NCBI RefSeq assembly: GCF_000359605.1 | Contig: NZ_APML01000019.1 | Coordinates: 124,001 to 188,000 of the forward strand | Source of the DNA: Gracilibacillus halophilus YIM-C55.5 | GTDB lineage: Bacteria > Bacillota > Bacilli > Bacillales > Amphibacillaceae | Direction of reading: 5' to 3' | Length of the DNA stretch: 64,000 nucleotides | Shown here: positions 28,405 to 37,449 of the stretch, one piece after another | Position numbering within the stretch: the stretch's first letter is position 1 | Layout of the letters: every line of letters begins with the position of its first letter | The notes under the pieces: generated by a model | The model's database searches: none | Told to the model about the DNA's origin: nothing | The model's input: the letters and a program-made list of their open reading frames with translations, nothing else | Program-made: the position numbers and the translations under genes

Positions 28405-29327
28405 CGGTGAATCACCTTCTGATATGAAACAACTCGACCATTCTGATCTAAAATGTGTTTAACTTCTCCTGTTCGATTTTGCATAGATAAAATTACATAT
28501 CGTTCAAAGGCTTTCGATTCAAGTAACGGCTGTAATGCCGGTTTGTTTTGGATGTCGTCTAATGATTCTCCATGTATGGTGCAAATCACTTGAACGCCAG
28601 TGTGTATGACTTCTTGTAAAGCTTGGACATCTTTTTGACTACCAATTTCATCAACAATCATTACTTCTGGAGACATTGAACGAACGAGCATCATCATTCC
28701 TTGTGATTTCGGGCAAGCATCCATCACATCTACTCGAAGCCCAAATGACAGTTGCGGTACGCCTTCAACTGCTGCACATATCTCAGATCGTTCATCAACA
28801 ATCGCTGTTTTATAAGCTGGATACTGCTTGACTCCTGTCGATATATATTTCGCTAAATCACGAAGAAACGTGGTTTTCCCAGATTGAGGTGGACCAATAA
28901 TTAGTGTATTTACATATTTATAATGTTGATATAAATACGGCAGGTAAGGTTTTGAAAAACCAACTTCTTCCGTTGCCAAACGTATGTTGAAGGAAGAAAT
29001 ATGTTTAATCGCTTTGATCATGCCTTCTTCAACGATCACCGATCCAGAAATACCCACACGATGTCCACCAGCAATCGTAATATAGCCTTGTTTTAATTCT
29101 TCCTCTAACCGATAAAGTGAAAATTCGCTGATTTTATTTAACAGGTATAACGCGTCCTGCTTGGTCACTTTCTGGTTGTATAACCAAATCGCATGTCGTC
29201 CATCGTTTAATTCGATGGGACGGTTAATTCGAATCCGAATCTCTTGTAGCTGAATCTTTTCACTTTGAATTTTTTCTCTCATTTGATTGGCCATGTTTGG
29301 AGGAAACAGCGAAAGAATTTGGTCCAT
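28401..29327 (-). CDS. spoIIIAA: Stage III sporulation protein AA (ATPase)
   Basis: The ATPase of the SpoIIIA complex, a relative of type II and IV secretion ATPases (308 aa). Walker A is IIGPPQSGKTTFLRDLA and Walker B lies in SPEVMIVDEIGSQKDVQA. The upstream YRLEEELKQGYITIAGGHRVG segment is typical. It is the first gene of the operon and follows a sigma-E promoter. Confidence 0.96.
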   Translation of the reverse strand: MDQILSLFPPNMANQMREKIQSEKIQLQEIRIRINRPIELNDGRHAIWLYNQKVTKQDALYLLNKISEFSLYRLEEELKQGYITIAGGHRVGISGSVIVEEGMIKAIKHISSFNIRLATEEVGFSKPYLPYLYQHYKYVNTLIIGPPQSGKTTFLRDLAKYISTGVKQYPAYKTAIVDERSEICAAVEGVPQLSFGLRVDVMDACPKSQGMMMLVRSMSPEVMIVDEIGSQKDVQALQEVIHTGVQVICTIHGESLDDIQNKPALQPLLESKAFERYVILSMQNRTGEVKHILDQNGRVVSYQKVIHR

Positions 29328-29363
29328 TATTAGTGCCCCATTTCAGCTCGTTTTTCTATATTC

Positions 29364-29391
29364 ATTCTATGCATGAAGAAAAAAGATATTA
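29364..29391 (-). promoter_or_regulatory. Sigma-E promoter of the spoIIIA operon
   Basis: On the minus strand TAATATC is followed after 13 bases by CATAGAAT, which fits the mother-cell sigma-E pattern (KMATATT and CATANNNT). It sits about 40 bp before spoIIIAA, matching the known sigma-E control of this operon. Confidence 0.72.
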
Positions 29392-29433
29392 CATCCAAAG
29401 AACACAAGACGATAGAAAGAAACAAACGAATGA

Positions 29434-29470
29434 TAAACAAAAAAACAGTGAAGCGATAATCGCTCCACTG
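29434..29470 (-). terminator. efp terminator
   Basis: On the minus strand CAGTGGAGCG / CGCTTCACTG forms a 10-bp stem (one wobble pair) with a tight loop, followed by seven T residues, just after the efp stop. Confidence 0.92.
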
Positions 29471-29478
29471 CCCTTGGT

Positions 29479-30036
29479 TTATGCTCGAGAAATATATTTA
29501 CCTTCGTTCGTACTAATGATTAATCTTTCCCCTTCGTTCACAAAGAGTGGTACTTGTACAGTTAGGCCTGTTTCAAGTGTAGCAGGTTTTGTTCCACCAC
29601 TTGCCGTATCACCTTTAATACCAGGTTCTGTTTCGACAACTTCTAATTCGACATTATTAGGGAGATCAAGTCCAATCGTTTCTCCTTCATAAAATAAGAT
29701 ATTTACTTCAGAATTTTCTCTGATATATTGCAATTCGTGCTCAATTTGTTCAGTTGGTAATTCAACCTGCTCAAATGTATCCATATCCATAAATGCATGT
29801 GAATCACCGGAAGCATATAAATATTGCATTTTCCGATTTTCAATATGTGCGCGATTAACTTTCTCACCAGCACGAAATGTTTTTTCTTGAATATTTCCAT
29901 TTCTCAAGTTACGTAGCTTTGTTCGGACAAACGCCGCCCCTTTACCAGGCTTTACGTGTTGGAAATCCATAACTTGCCAAATACTATTTTCTACCTCAAT
30001 TGTTAATCCTGTCTTTAAATCATTTACTGAAATCAT
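29479..30036 (-). CDS. efp: Translation elongation factor P
   Basis: EF-P rescues ribosomes stalled on proline runs. The 185-aa protein has three barrel domains, with the modified-residue loop at [17 protein letters not shown] (Lys of PGKGAA), [19 protein letters not shown] and the C-terminal [20 protein letters not shown]. It follows pepP by 25 bp as in B. subtilis. The yqhV gene found beside efp in B. subtilis is not seen here. Confidence 0.97.
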   Translation of the reverse strand: MISVNDLKTGLTIEVENSIWQVMDFQHVKPGKGAAFVRTKLRNLRNGNIQEKTFRAGEKVNRAHIENRKMQYLYASGDSHAFMDMDTFEQVELPTEQIEHELQYIRENSEVNILFYEGETIGLDLPNNVELEVVETEPGIKGDTASGGTKPATLETGLTVQVPLFVNEGERLIISTNEGKYISRA

Positions 30037-30061
30037 CCGTATTCCTCCTCATTTCTGTCAA

Positions 30062-31132
30062 TTAACCTGGAAGTTGCACAAGTTCTTTATTAGCATGTGA
30101 TAGACGTTCGTTTCCATTTTCCGTAATCACAATATCATCCTCGATACGACAACCTCCAACATTTGGAACATAAATCCCTGGTTCAACTGTAACCACCATA
30201 CCTGCTTCTAATGGTTTTGTGGAACGATAAGATAACGCTGGTTGTTCATGAACTTCTAAACCAAGTCCATGCCCAGTCGCATGACCAAAATATTCTCCAT
30301 AACCTGCCGCCTTAATATGATCTCGCGTTAATGCATCTGCCTCTTTGCAAGTCAAACCGGCTTGAATCCCTTCTACTCCCTTCTTTTGAGCAGAAAGAAC
30401 CGTCTCATAAATCGTATGTAATTCTTCATCGATCGCACCAACTGCAACCGTACGTGTAATGTCCGAACAATACCCTTGATAAATTGCTCCAAAGTCAAGC
30501 GTGACTAACTCTCCTGCTTGAATTTTTTTTGTTGAAGCAACACCATGCGGAAGTGCTCCCCGATAGCCAGAAGCGACAATTATATCAAAGCTTGAAGATT
30601 GGGCCCCTTGTCTTCTCATGTAAAATTCAAGTTCATTCGCCACATCAATTTCTTTTACACCAGGCTTGATGACATCTAAGATATAATCATAGGCTTTATC
30701 TGCTATGTTACATGCTTCCTTTAATATACTAAGCTCATTTTCTGATTTAATCAAGCGTATTTTATCAATTAGATCGCTCGTTGGTACAAAATCAGTCTTC
30801 AATTTTTTTCGATATTGTTCATATGCTGCATACGTCAGATGTTGTTGTTCAAAACCAATTGATGTCAAATTCAGTTGATCAACAATTTCAGCCACTGTGT
30901 CGACAATAGGACCTTTATGCTCTTTAATGGTAAAGTTGTTACTCACTTCTTGATTAGCTTGCTCAATATAGCGAAAATCCGTAATAAAAATAGCATCTTC
31001 ACGTGAAATAACAACGATACCGCTTGTTCCTGTAAATCCCGTCATATACCTACGATTAATTGGATTTGTAATAAGTACTCCGTCTATATTTTGAGTTTTT
31101 AATTGCGATTGTAATTGACTGACTTTATCCAT
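30062..31132 (-). CDS. pepP: Xaa-Pro aminopeptidase family protein (YqhT)
   Basis: An M24 metallopeptidase of 356 residues that removes N-terminal residues before proline. A creatinase-like N-terminal domain (1-125) precedes the pita-bread catalytic domain. Metal ligands are the Asp in LVTLDFGAIYQGYCSDITRT (two), the His in YFGHATGHGLGLEVHE and the Glu residues in VTVEPGIYVP and GCRIEDDIVIT. All five are present. Confidence 0.94.
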   Translation of the reverse strand: MDKVSQLQSQLKTQNIDGVLITNPINRRYMTGFTGTSGIVVISREDAIFITDFRYIEQANQEVSNNFTIKEHKGPIVDTVAEIVDQLNLTSIGFEQQHLTYAAYEQYRKKLKTDFVPTSDLIDKIRLIKSENELSILKEACNIADKAYDYILDVIKPGVKEIDVANELEFYMRRQGAQSSSFDIIVASGYRGALPHGVASTKKIQAGELVTLDFGAIYQGYCSDITRTVAVGAIDEELHTIYETVLSAQKKGVEGIQAGLTCKEADALTRDHIKAAGYGEYFGHATGHGLGLEVHEQPALSYRSTKPLEAGMVVTVEPGIYVPNVGGCRIEDDIVITENGNERLSHANKELVQLPG

Positions 31133-31167
31133 AAAACCTCTCCCTTAGGTATTCAGATTCTTTCCAT

Positions 31168-31596
31168 TTATGTTTGAACAAAGGATATAATAGCTAATTG
31201 ATACCCTTTCGTTCCAAATCCTACAATTTGTCCAGAGCAGACTGGTGCAAGCATGGATTGATGACGAAACGATTCTCTTTGATGAATATTGGATATATGT
31301 ACTTCTAGTACTGGAACTGCAATCGAAGCAATCGCATCCCGTAAAGCAATACTTGTATGTGTATATGCTCCAGGGTTAAAGATAATCCCATTATACCCTT
31401 GGTCTGCTTGGTGTATCCAATCAATTAATTCCCCTTCATGATTCGACTGTTTGGCTTCAAGTTCCCAATCATAAGACGCAGCCAACTGTTTGGCTTTTTC
31501 TTCTACATCTTTTAACGTTTCATCACCATAAATATCTGGCTCTCGTTTACCTAACCGATTCAAGTTCGGTCCATTCAACAATAATAGCTTTCCCAT
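31168..31596 (-). CDS. aroQ: Type II 3-dehydroquinate dehydratase
   Basis: The third step of the shikimate pathway, carried out by a small dodecameric enzyme. With the start at MGKLLLLNGPNLNRLG it has 142 residues, the usual length. Active-site blocks are LNGPNLNRLGKREPDIYG, QSNHEGELIDWIH, IIFNPGAYTHTSIALRDAI and EVHISNIHQRESFRHQS. The ribosome site (GGGATAGGA) is loose; an upstream start would add 13 residues without homology. aroK for a later step of this pathway is also in the window. Confidence 0.94.
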   Translation of the reverse strand: MGKLLLLNGPNLNRLGKREPDIYGDETLKDVEEKAKQLAASYDWELEAKQSNHEGELIDWIHQADQGYNGIIFNPGAYTHTSIALRDAIASIAVPVLEVHISNIHQRESFRHQSMLAPVCSGQIVGFGTKGYQLAIISFVQT

Positions 31597-31646
31597 AAAA
31601 CATCCTATCCCTTTTCTAACTGTTTGTTCTATCATAACATAACTGA

Positions 31647-32132
31647 TTATTGATTTTCATATAAACGCTGTTGATAAGAAAAAGATATCGAATAACCGAT
31701 AAAAACCCCATAAAGTATAAACAAACAAATCGTTGTGACAATCGTATCACTATCCATTTGATATAATGGCGAAATATTCTCAAATATAGGTTCTAACAGC
31801 CAAAAAATTAGCGCCCATAAACTGAGCCCAAAAACGATACCTATCCAAATCCCTTTAATCTTTCTGAATAGTAAATAAAATACAAAAGCAATCCCAATCG
31901 AAAGCATACTAATCACAAAGATTGAAATCCATTGTCCTAACCATTGGTCCGACCAGCTGGTTTGTAACCATGAACGTAATATAATGGTCTTTGGTGTCAC
32001 TTCCGTAAATTGAAAGTATCCTGCGATAGCAGCGATTACACTCCAAATGAACCCACCAAAGAAACCAACACTAATGACCCGTGGATAAATCGGCGGCTGT
32101 TTTTCCTCTTCTTTTCTTCTCACATAGCGCAT
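31647..32132 (-). CDS. yqhR: YqhR membrane protein (FigP)
   Basis: A 161-residue protein with a basic N-terminus (RYVRRKEEEKQPPIYPRV) and four membrane helices (about 20-40, 70-92, 98-118 and 130-150). Sequence pattern and its position next to aroQ match YqhR. In B. subtilis YqhR was renamed FigP and forms, with SpoVAF, a spore-membrane ion channel that amplifies germination signals. A SpoVAF-type gene is also in this window at 49-50 kb. The functional assignment is carried over from recent family work, and I am less sure of it than of the YqhR identity. Confidence 0.82.
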   Translation of the reverse strand: MRYVRRKEEEKQPPIYPRVISVGFFGGFIWSVIAAIAGYFQFTEVTPKTIILRSWLQTSWSDQWLGQWISIFVISMLSIGIAFVFYLLFRKIKGIWIGIVFGLSLWALIFWLLEPIFENISPLYQMDSDTIVTTICLFILYGVFIGYSISFSYQQRLYENQ

Positions 32133-32353
32133 TCTTCATCACCTCATCATGATAGGATAACCAAAATAAAAAAATTTCATCCAAAACGACAATTTTCACT
32201 AGTTATTTTAGAAGATTTTTCTTAAAATAAAAAAGAAGACCTTTTGACTCATGAAATGAAATATGAAACTTTCTGTATAATTACCAGTACAAAACGGGTA
32301 TAACTATAATAAGAACACCATTCTCTGCAACGATGATTAAAGGAGGACCATGA

Positions 32354-32740
32354 ATGTTTCAACGAAAAAGTGCTTGGTTATTGTATATCTTGATCGGTTT
32401 AGCTATCGTTGGTTTTACCGTTTCTATGTTCAATAATCCTGGAATACTGATCAAGAATCTGCTGATTTCATTATTGATAGGCGCTGTAATTTTTGGTCTG
32501 ATCTATTATTTTTTTATATACAGACGGATGACATCAAACAATGAATTAAAAAAATATCGTCAGGCTGTCAAACAATCGAAACAAAAATACGGTAAAAGAC
32601 CAAAAGCGAACCCTGTTAGTAAGCCTTCAAATATACGAAAGAAACCATCCATTAAAAACAAACCTTCACGAAAACATGCGCCACACCTTCGTGTCATCGA
32701 TGGCAATAAACAAAAAAAGAAAGATCGTGCTTCATTATAA
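32354..32740 (+). CDS. yqhP: SA1362 family membrane protein (YqhP)
   Basis: A 128-residue protein with two N-terminal helices (about 8-24 and 32-57) and a long, strongly basic tail (KKYRQAVKQSKQKYGKRPKA through KKKDRASL). This shape and its location match the YqhP/SA1362 family. AAAGGAGG lies upstream of the ATG. Function is unknown; the cationic tail may bind nucleic acid or anionic lipid (inference). Confidence 0.75.
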   Translation: MFQRKSAWLLYILIGLAIVGFTVSMFNNPGILIKNLLISLLIGAVIFGLIYYFFIYRRMTSNNELKKYRQAVKQSKQKYGKRPKANPVSKPSNIRKKPSIKNKPSRKHAPHLRVIDGNKQKKKDRASL

Positions 32741-32761
32741 GAGAAAATCCGTGAGAAAGAG

Positions 32762-32795
32762 AAAACTAGGCTGCACTTACGCAACCTAGTTTTTA
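32762..32795. terminator. Terminator between yqhP and the patatin gene
   Basis: The repeat AACTAGGcTGC / GCAaCCTAGTT is followed by TTTT on the plus strand and preceded by AAAA, so it can serve the convergent genes on both sides. Confidence 0.82.
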
Positions 32796-32819
32796 CAATG
32801 ACTCAACGATTCATCGCAA

Positions 32820-33737
32820 TCAAATCTGTTGTTTCGTTCCGTTATATAACCATTGACGCAAAAAAGATGTTGTCCGTTGGTATCCATAATCAATTAACCG
32901 TTCTTTCTCTTCTCTCGTCAAGTCAAAACGAGTCGAATCGATCTCATCAACTGGGAAGAATAAAATTTTATTCGCAACATTTTTCGAAATATAACGAGTA
33001 TCTGATGCCTTTCGCATCGTATCAATCATAGCTTTTAACAAATCCACTGCGTTATTAACTTTTTTATGGGCAAAATATTGTTTCGGATCCGTTAATTGCA
33101 TGCCGAGTACAGGGCGAGCGTTCTTTACTTGATCGTCTTGGTCAAATAACCATAACGGGAAATTGCTCGATATCATACCATCAACTAGTAGACTTCTTTG
33201 TTTTGACAGTGGATTGATGATTTTGGCTGGGCGAAAAAAATAAGGAATGGAGATGCTACTTCGAACCGCTTGTGCTATAGAGAAATGACGAGGATTTATA
33301 TGATAATAACGATCTAAATCATCTGGGAAAACGACAATTCTGCTTAATGTAATGTCAGCAGCAACGATTCGTAAACGATGATCCATAATATCATGAAAGG
33401 TATGGATCCCTTGTCGCTTAAGTTGTTTCATCAGCCAAGTTTCAAAGGCTTTTCCACGATATAATCCCATCGTTTTATACAGGGTGAGCCATTTTATAAA
33501 AGGAAAATACTTTCCCCATCTTGATTGATCTAAAAAAGTCGACAAATCCAGTTGTAAAAACATTTCTTTCAGTTGACTTGAACGATACCCAGCCACAACT
33601 AAAGTGGCAAATAACGCACCTGCAGACGTACCCGCCACACGATAAAATGAAATGCCCCTATCTTCCAATGCTTCTAAAGCACCAATAAAGACAAATGCTT
33701 TGACTCCACCACCGGAAAAAACACCATCGATTTGCAT
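32820..33737 (-). CDS. yqhO: Patatin-like phospholipase (YqhO)
   Basis: A 305-residue patatin-family acyl hydrolase. The oxyanion hole GGGVKAF (residues 9-15), nucleophile elbow GTSAGA and catalytic aspartate in LVDGMISSNFP are intact, so activity is expected. It may hydrolyse membrane or storage lipids; the substrate cannot be read from sequence. It stands next to mntR as in B. subtilis. Confidence 0.9.
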   Translation of the reverse strand: MQIDGVFSGGGVKAFVFIGALEALEDRGISFYRVAGTSAGALFATLVVAGYRSSQLKEMFLQLDLSTFLDQSRWGKYFPFIKWLTLYKTMGLYRGKAFETWLMKQLKRQGIHTFHDIMDHRLRIVAADITLSRIVVFPDDLDRYYHINPRHFSIAQAVRSSISIPYFFRPAKIINPLSKQRSLLVDGMISSNFPLWLFDQDDQVKNARPVLGMQLTDPKQYFAHKKVNNAVDLLKAMIDTMRKASDTRYISKNVANKILFFPVDEIDSTRFDLTREEKERLIDYGYQRTTSFLRQWLYNGTKQQI

Positions 33738-33832
33738 ACCGAGTCACCCTAACTGGAACTGGCATATACTTCAATTATACGCCATCCATTCTTCGTTAGA
33801 ACAAAATTGAACGGTTTTTACCATTTAAAATT

Positions 33833-34255
33833 TTAGCTTTTCTCTAATTTGTTTCGTGTTTGCTCTAACGCTTTCTGTCGATCTGAATCCTCTTCAAAAT
33901 ATTGGACTAAGTCACCGATCCGATCAATGGAGTTCCAGCTTAAATGGTGCTCGATTCCTTCAACATCTCGATAAATATTTTCATCGTCAACACCGATAAT
34001 ATGTAAAAATTGTTCAAGTAACTCGTGGCGATACACAAGGCGCTTACCAATTTTCTTTCCTTTCGCTGTTAAAATTAACCCTTGGTACTTTTCATAATTC
34101 AAATAATCATCACGATCTAACTTTTGCACCATTTTAGTAACGGATGATGGCTTCACTTGCAATGCTTCAGCAATAGCAGAGACTCTAGCATAACCTTTCG
34201 TTTCTATGAGTAAATAAATTTGTTCAATGTAATCTTCCATCGTTGGCGTCGGCAT
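33833..34255 (-). CDS. mntR: Manganese-dependent regulator MntR
   Basis: A 140-residue DtxR-family regulator that represses Mn2+ uptake genes when Mn is plentiful. The winged helix ([20 protein letters not shown], recognition [16 protein letters not shown]) and the dimer domain with metal ligands in [21 protein letters not shown] are visible. It is the same length as family members, and no operator for itself could be identified. Confidence 0.93.
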   Translation of the reverse strand: MPTPTMEDYIEQIYLLIETKGYARVSAIAEALQVKPSSVTKMVQKLDRDDYLNYEKYQGLILTAKGKKIGKRLVYRHELLEQFLHIIGVDDENIYRDVEGIEHHLSWNSIDRIGDLVQYFEEDSDRQKALEQTRNKLEKS

Positions 34256-34425
34256 CTTGCGTTCCCCCGTTCATCGTATTGCTTGTAAATTAAAGGATAC
34301 AATAGAATCAACCATCAGACAAGCATGACTATATGATTCATGAAAAATCTTTCTCTTTATTTCATCATCAAAAATGGTATAATCCATACTAGAGGATTTT
34401 AGAAAGAAAAAAGTGAGGGAGCAAA

Positions 34426-34824
34426 ATGTCAGATTTATTTATTTTAATCGGAATACTTGTCGTCGTTATTATTTTCCTTGTTTATCGATATATGAGGCAA
34501 AAACAAGTGATTACAACTTTAACACAAAAACAATTTCGTGAAGGTTATCGAAAAGCTCAATTGATTGACGTACGTGAACCGAAAGAGTTTGATGGTGGAC
34601 ATATTCTCGGTGCACGTAACATTCCAATGACGCAACTTAAACAGCGTCTAAACGAAATACGTAAAGACCAGCCTGTTTATTTTTACTGTCAAAGCGGAGC
34701 TCGTTCTGCTCGTGCAGCACTCGTGCTTCATAAACAAGGATATGATAAAGACAAGTTGTATCAATTACAAGGCGGTTTCAAAAAATGGACAGGAAAGATT
34801 AAAAAACCAAAGAAATTAGACTAA
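34426..34824 (+). CDS. yqhL: Membrane-anchored rhodanese (YqhL)
   Basis: A 132-residue protein with an N-terminal membrane helix (residues 3-20) and a rhodanese domain. The active-site loop is YFYCQSGARSARAA with its cysteine intact, and the domain opens with LIDVREPKEFDGGHI. It is likely a persulfide carrier or sulfurtransferase facing the cytoplasm. It ends in a terminator. Confidence 0.9.
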   Translation: MSDLFILIGILVVVIIFLVYRYMRQKQVITTLTQKQFREGYRKAQLIDVREPKEFDGGHILGARNIPMTQLKQRLNEIRKDQPVYFYCQSGARSARAALVLHKQGYDKDKLYQLQGGFKKWTGKIKKPKKLD

Positions 34825-34848
34825 AACCAGGAATATCCTGGTTTTTTT
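34823..34848 (+). terminator. yqhL terminator
   Basis: AAACCAGG / CCTGGTTT with a short loop and seven T residues, directly overlapping the yqhL stop. Confidence 0.88.
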
Positions 34849-34927
34849 ACATTTACACGATGCATATTCCCTAAATGATTGTCCAAACTATCTATTGGAA
34901 GACTTGACGTATATAGGATGGATGACT

Positions 34928-36577
34928 ATGAATATTGAAATCGAACATGATGCATTGGCATTAGATTCATTTTTAGAAATGATGAATGATCCAAAACAAA
35001 CAACAGACTGGGAGCTATTTCAGAAATCCTATCAAATCGCAGAAACGATGAAGGTACCAGATTTTGACCAGCTCGTTGCACCAAAGTTCTTACCAGATCT
35101 ATCTTTACTCCCCCATCAACTCGAGTGCGCTGAAAGAGTCATTCAAGATATGAATGGACGAGCATTATTAGCAGATGAAGTTGGACTTGGAAAAACCATT
35201 GAAGCTGGGCTGATTTTAAAAGAATACATGCTACGTGGACTAGTAAAGAAAGTCTTGATTCTTGTACCTGCTTCTCTTGTGAATCAATGGGCGATAGAAT
35301 TGAATCAAAAATTTCGTATACCAGCCGTTACCGCACGAAAGCGAATCCATTGGAAAGAAACAAATATATTAATTACAACGTTGGATACAGCCAAGCAAAG
35401 CAAACATCGAAAAGAAGTGTTAGAACAAGACTATGATTTTGTCATCATTGATGAAGCCCATAAATTAAAAAATCATAAGACGAAAAACTTTTCATTAGTC
35501 CAATCCATTAAAAAGAAATACTGTTTATTATTAACAGCAACTCCAATTCAAAATCGTTTGTCCGATATATTCAATCTGATCAGTTTACTGAAACCAGGAT
35601 ATTTAGGTACATATGACGAATTTATGAAAACTTATCGTCATCAACAAAAACAATTCGATCACGATCCCTACCTAAAGAAGTTAATACATAAGGTGATGAT
35701 ACGTAATCGGCGAAGTGACACAAAAGTGCAGTGGACTAAGCGTCACGTTGAAACGATTTGGGTTGATTATTCTCGCGACGAACAAGATCTATACAACCAA
35801 TTAAATCATACATTTCAAGCACTGCAGAAGGTCTCTTCCGTCACTTATAAACGCGAGCTTTGTTCTTCAAGAGAAGCCTGCTATTTATCTTTAAAAAAAC
35901 TTTTAGCTCAACAGCAACAAGAAAATATGTTTAGCAATGAATTGTCGAACATCATACATGAAATTGAACAACTTCCTCACCACGCAAAAGCATTAAAGCT
36001 AATTGAGTTGATTCAACAAACGGATGAAAAATTTATCGTGTTTACTGAATACCGGGCGACACAGATTTATTTACAATGGTTATTACGGCAAGAGAATATA
36101 CTGGCCGTTATTTATCGAGGGGGGTTTAAAAAAGGGAAGAAAGATTGGATGCGACAACTCTTCCAAAATCAAGCACAAGTAATGATCGCAACAGAAGCTG
36201 CCGGTGAGGGCATAAACCTTCAATTTTGTCACCATTTAGTGAATTATGACCTTCCATGGAATCCGATGCGGCTTGAACAACGAATTGGACGAATTCATCG
36301 GTTCGGACAATCCCAAGATGTTATGATTTATAATTTTGCTATTCGTAACACAATCGAAGAACATGTGATGAAATTATTATATAAAAAGATCGACATGTTT
36401 GAACAACTCGTCGGCCATCTGGATGAAATTTTGCAAAAGTTAGAAGTCGATGATTTTGAACAAGAAGTGAAACAGATTTTTCAAGAATCACAATCCGATG
36501 GAGAAACACGGATTAAATTAGAAAATCTCACGTCTGCGATCCACTCATTTCACCAAGAAAAACAAACAGGGGGATAA
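34928..36577 (+). CDS. yqhH: SNF2-family ATP-dependent helicase (YqhH)
   Basis: A 549-residue Swi2/Snf2 ATPase. Motifs in order are Walker A LADEVGLGKTIEAGLI, DEAHKLKNH, TATPIQNR, and in the second lobe FVFTEYRA-like FIVFTEYRATQIY, ATEAAGEGINLQFC and EQRIGRIHRFGQ. The closest known relatives are RapA-like remodelers of RNA polymerase complexes. The ATG chosen lies 6 bases after AGGATGG; earlier in-frame ATGs lie in or before that site. yqhG follows within 3 bp. Confidence 0.9.
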   Translation: MNIEIEHDALALDSFLEMMNDPKQTTDWELFQKSYQIAETMKVPDFDQLVAPKFLPDLSLLPHQLECAERVIQDMNGRALLADEVGLGKTIEAGLILKEYMLRGLVKKVLILVPASLVNQWAIELNQKFRIPAVTARKRIHWKETNILITTLDTAKQSKHRKEVLEQDYDFVIIDEAHKLKNHKTKNFSLVQSIKKKYCLLLTATPIQNRLSDIFNLISLLKPGYLGTYDEFMKTYRHQQKQFDHDPYLKKLIHKVMIRNRRSDTKVQWTKRHVETIWVDYSRDEQDLYNQLNHTFQALQKVSSVTYKRELCSSREACYLSLKKLLAQQQQENMFSNELSNIIHEIEQLPHHAKALKLIELIQQTDEKFIVFTEYRATQIYLQWLLRQENILAVIYRGGFKKGKKDWMRQLFQNQAQVMIATEAAGEGINLQFCHHLVNYDLPWNPMRLEQRIGRIHRFGQSQDVMIYNFAIRNTIEEHVMKLLYKKIDMFEQLVGHLDEILQKLEVDDFEQEVKQIFQESQSDGETRIKLENLTSAIHSFHQEKQTGG

Positions 36578-36580
36578 TCC

Positions 36581-37383
36581 ATGGAAATCACAAACTTGTT
36601 CCATTTTTTAAAAGATTTTTTTGAGCATCAAGAATGCCATGTGAGCATTTCAGATCAACATGCGCTTTCTGTTCAATTAACTCGCGAATTAGATGAAGCA
36701 TTGATGAACCGCCCCTTTTATTGGCATTACATGGATAAGATTGGACGTAAAGGAGATCCGATGACGCTTGAATTTTATGTAGCAACCAGCCTCTAGATGA
36801 TGAGAAAAGAGAATGGATTCATTTTGGTAGTCCTCGCTTACACCAAATTTTTCGCTATATACAAGAAAAAGCTTCATGCACCGTATTATACCAAGTAACT
36901 GACGGCCATAGAAAAACAGCACTTTATCCATGGTTAGTAGTGAACTTAAAGTGGAATTATGTTGGAAAACAAAAGAAAGAAACAATTCACTCTATTGGTC
37001 TTCATTTAATTAACGGCATTATGACAACAAAAATGATGGATAAGCTTGCAAACCTTTCTCTCGATCAAACGATTAATGACTACAGTTATACGCTTTCACC
37101 AATAATTAAACCTTCCAGTGGTTATCGTCGTTTATTTGATTATGCTGAAAATAACTTATTGGATCGTGATGAACAATGGGTAAAAGAATCAGTTCAACAG
37201 TTTGAAGAAGAAAAAACATTGCTGGACTATTTTTATCAAAACAATGAGGATGAAAAAGACCTTTATCAACAAGAACGGTCTCATTTAGAAGAACGGCTCT
37301 TGCCTAAGATAAAAATGGAAGTGATTAATGCTGGATTATTTTATCTCACGGAACAAGGAACAAAGAAAATGATCTCATCATAA
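36581..37383 (+). pseudogene. yqhG: YqhG-like gene with a single frameshift
   Basis: The start (after AGGGGG) and the first 70 codons read a YqhG-like protein, including ALMNRPFYWHYMDKIG, then stop at 36794-36796. The adjacent frame continues without a break from about 36784 (QPLDDEKREWIHFGSPRLHQ) to the stop at 37383. Joined, they give about 267 codons, the usual YqhG length of about 264. One base has been lost near 36780-36790. No slippery heptamer is visible there. It may be a true pseudogene or a sequencing error. YqhG function is not known. Confidence 0.82.
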
Positions 37384-37400
37384 ACCGCTATGATAAGCAA

Positions 37401-37440
37401 AACTTGGCTTTCAACATTATTGAATGTTGAAAGCCAAGTT
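37401..37440. terminator. Perfect 18-bp inverted repeat between yqhG and betA
   Basis: AACTTGGCTTTCAACATT and its exact reverse complement enclose a 4-nt loop. The genes on both sides converge here. The flanking T runs are short, so it may depend on stem strength or help process transcripts. Confidence 0.75.
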
Positions 37441-37449
37441 CGTATCTCT

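Noticed and set aside
36779-36796. Programmed -1 frameshifting in yqhG
   Set aside because: No slippery heptamer, pseudoknot or upstream stimulatory site was visible; the pattern fits a simple indel.
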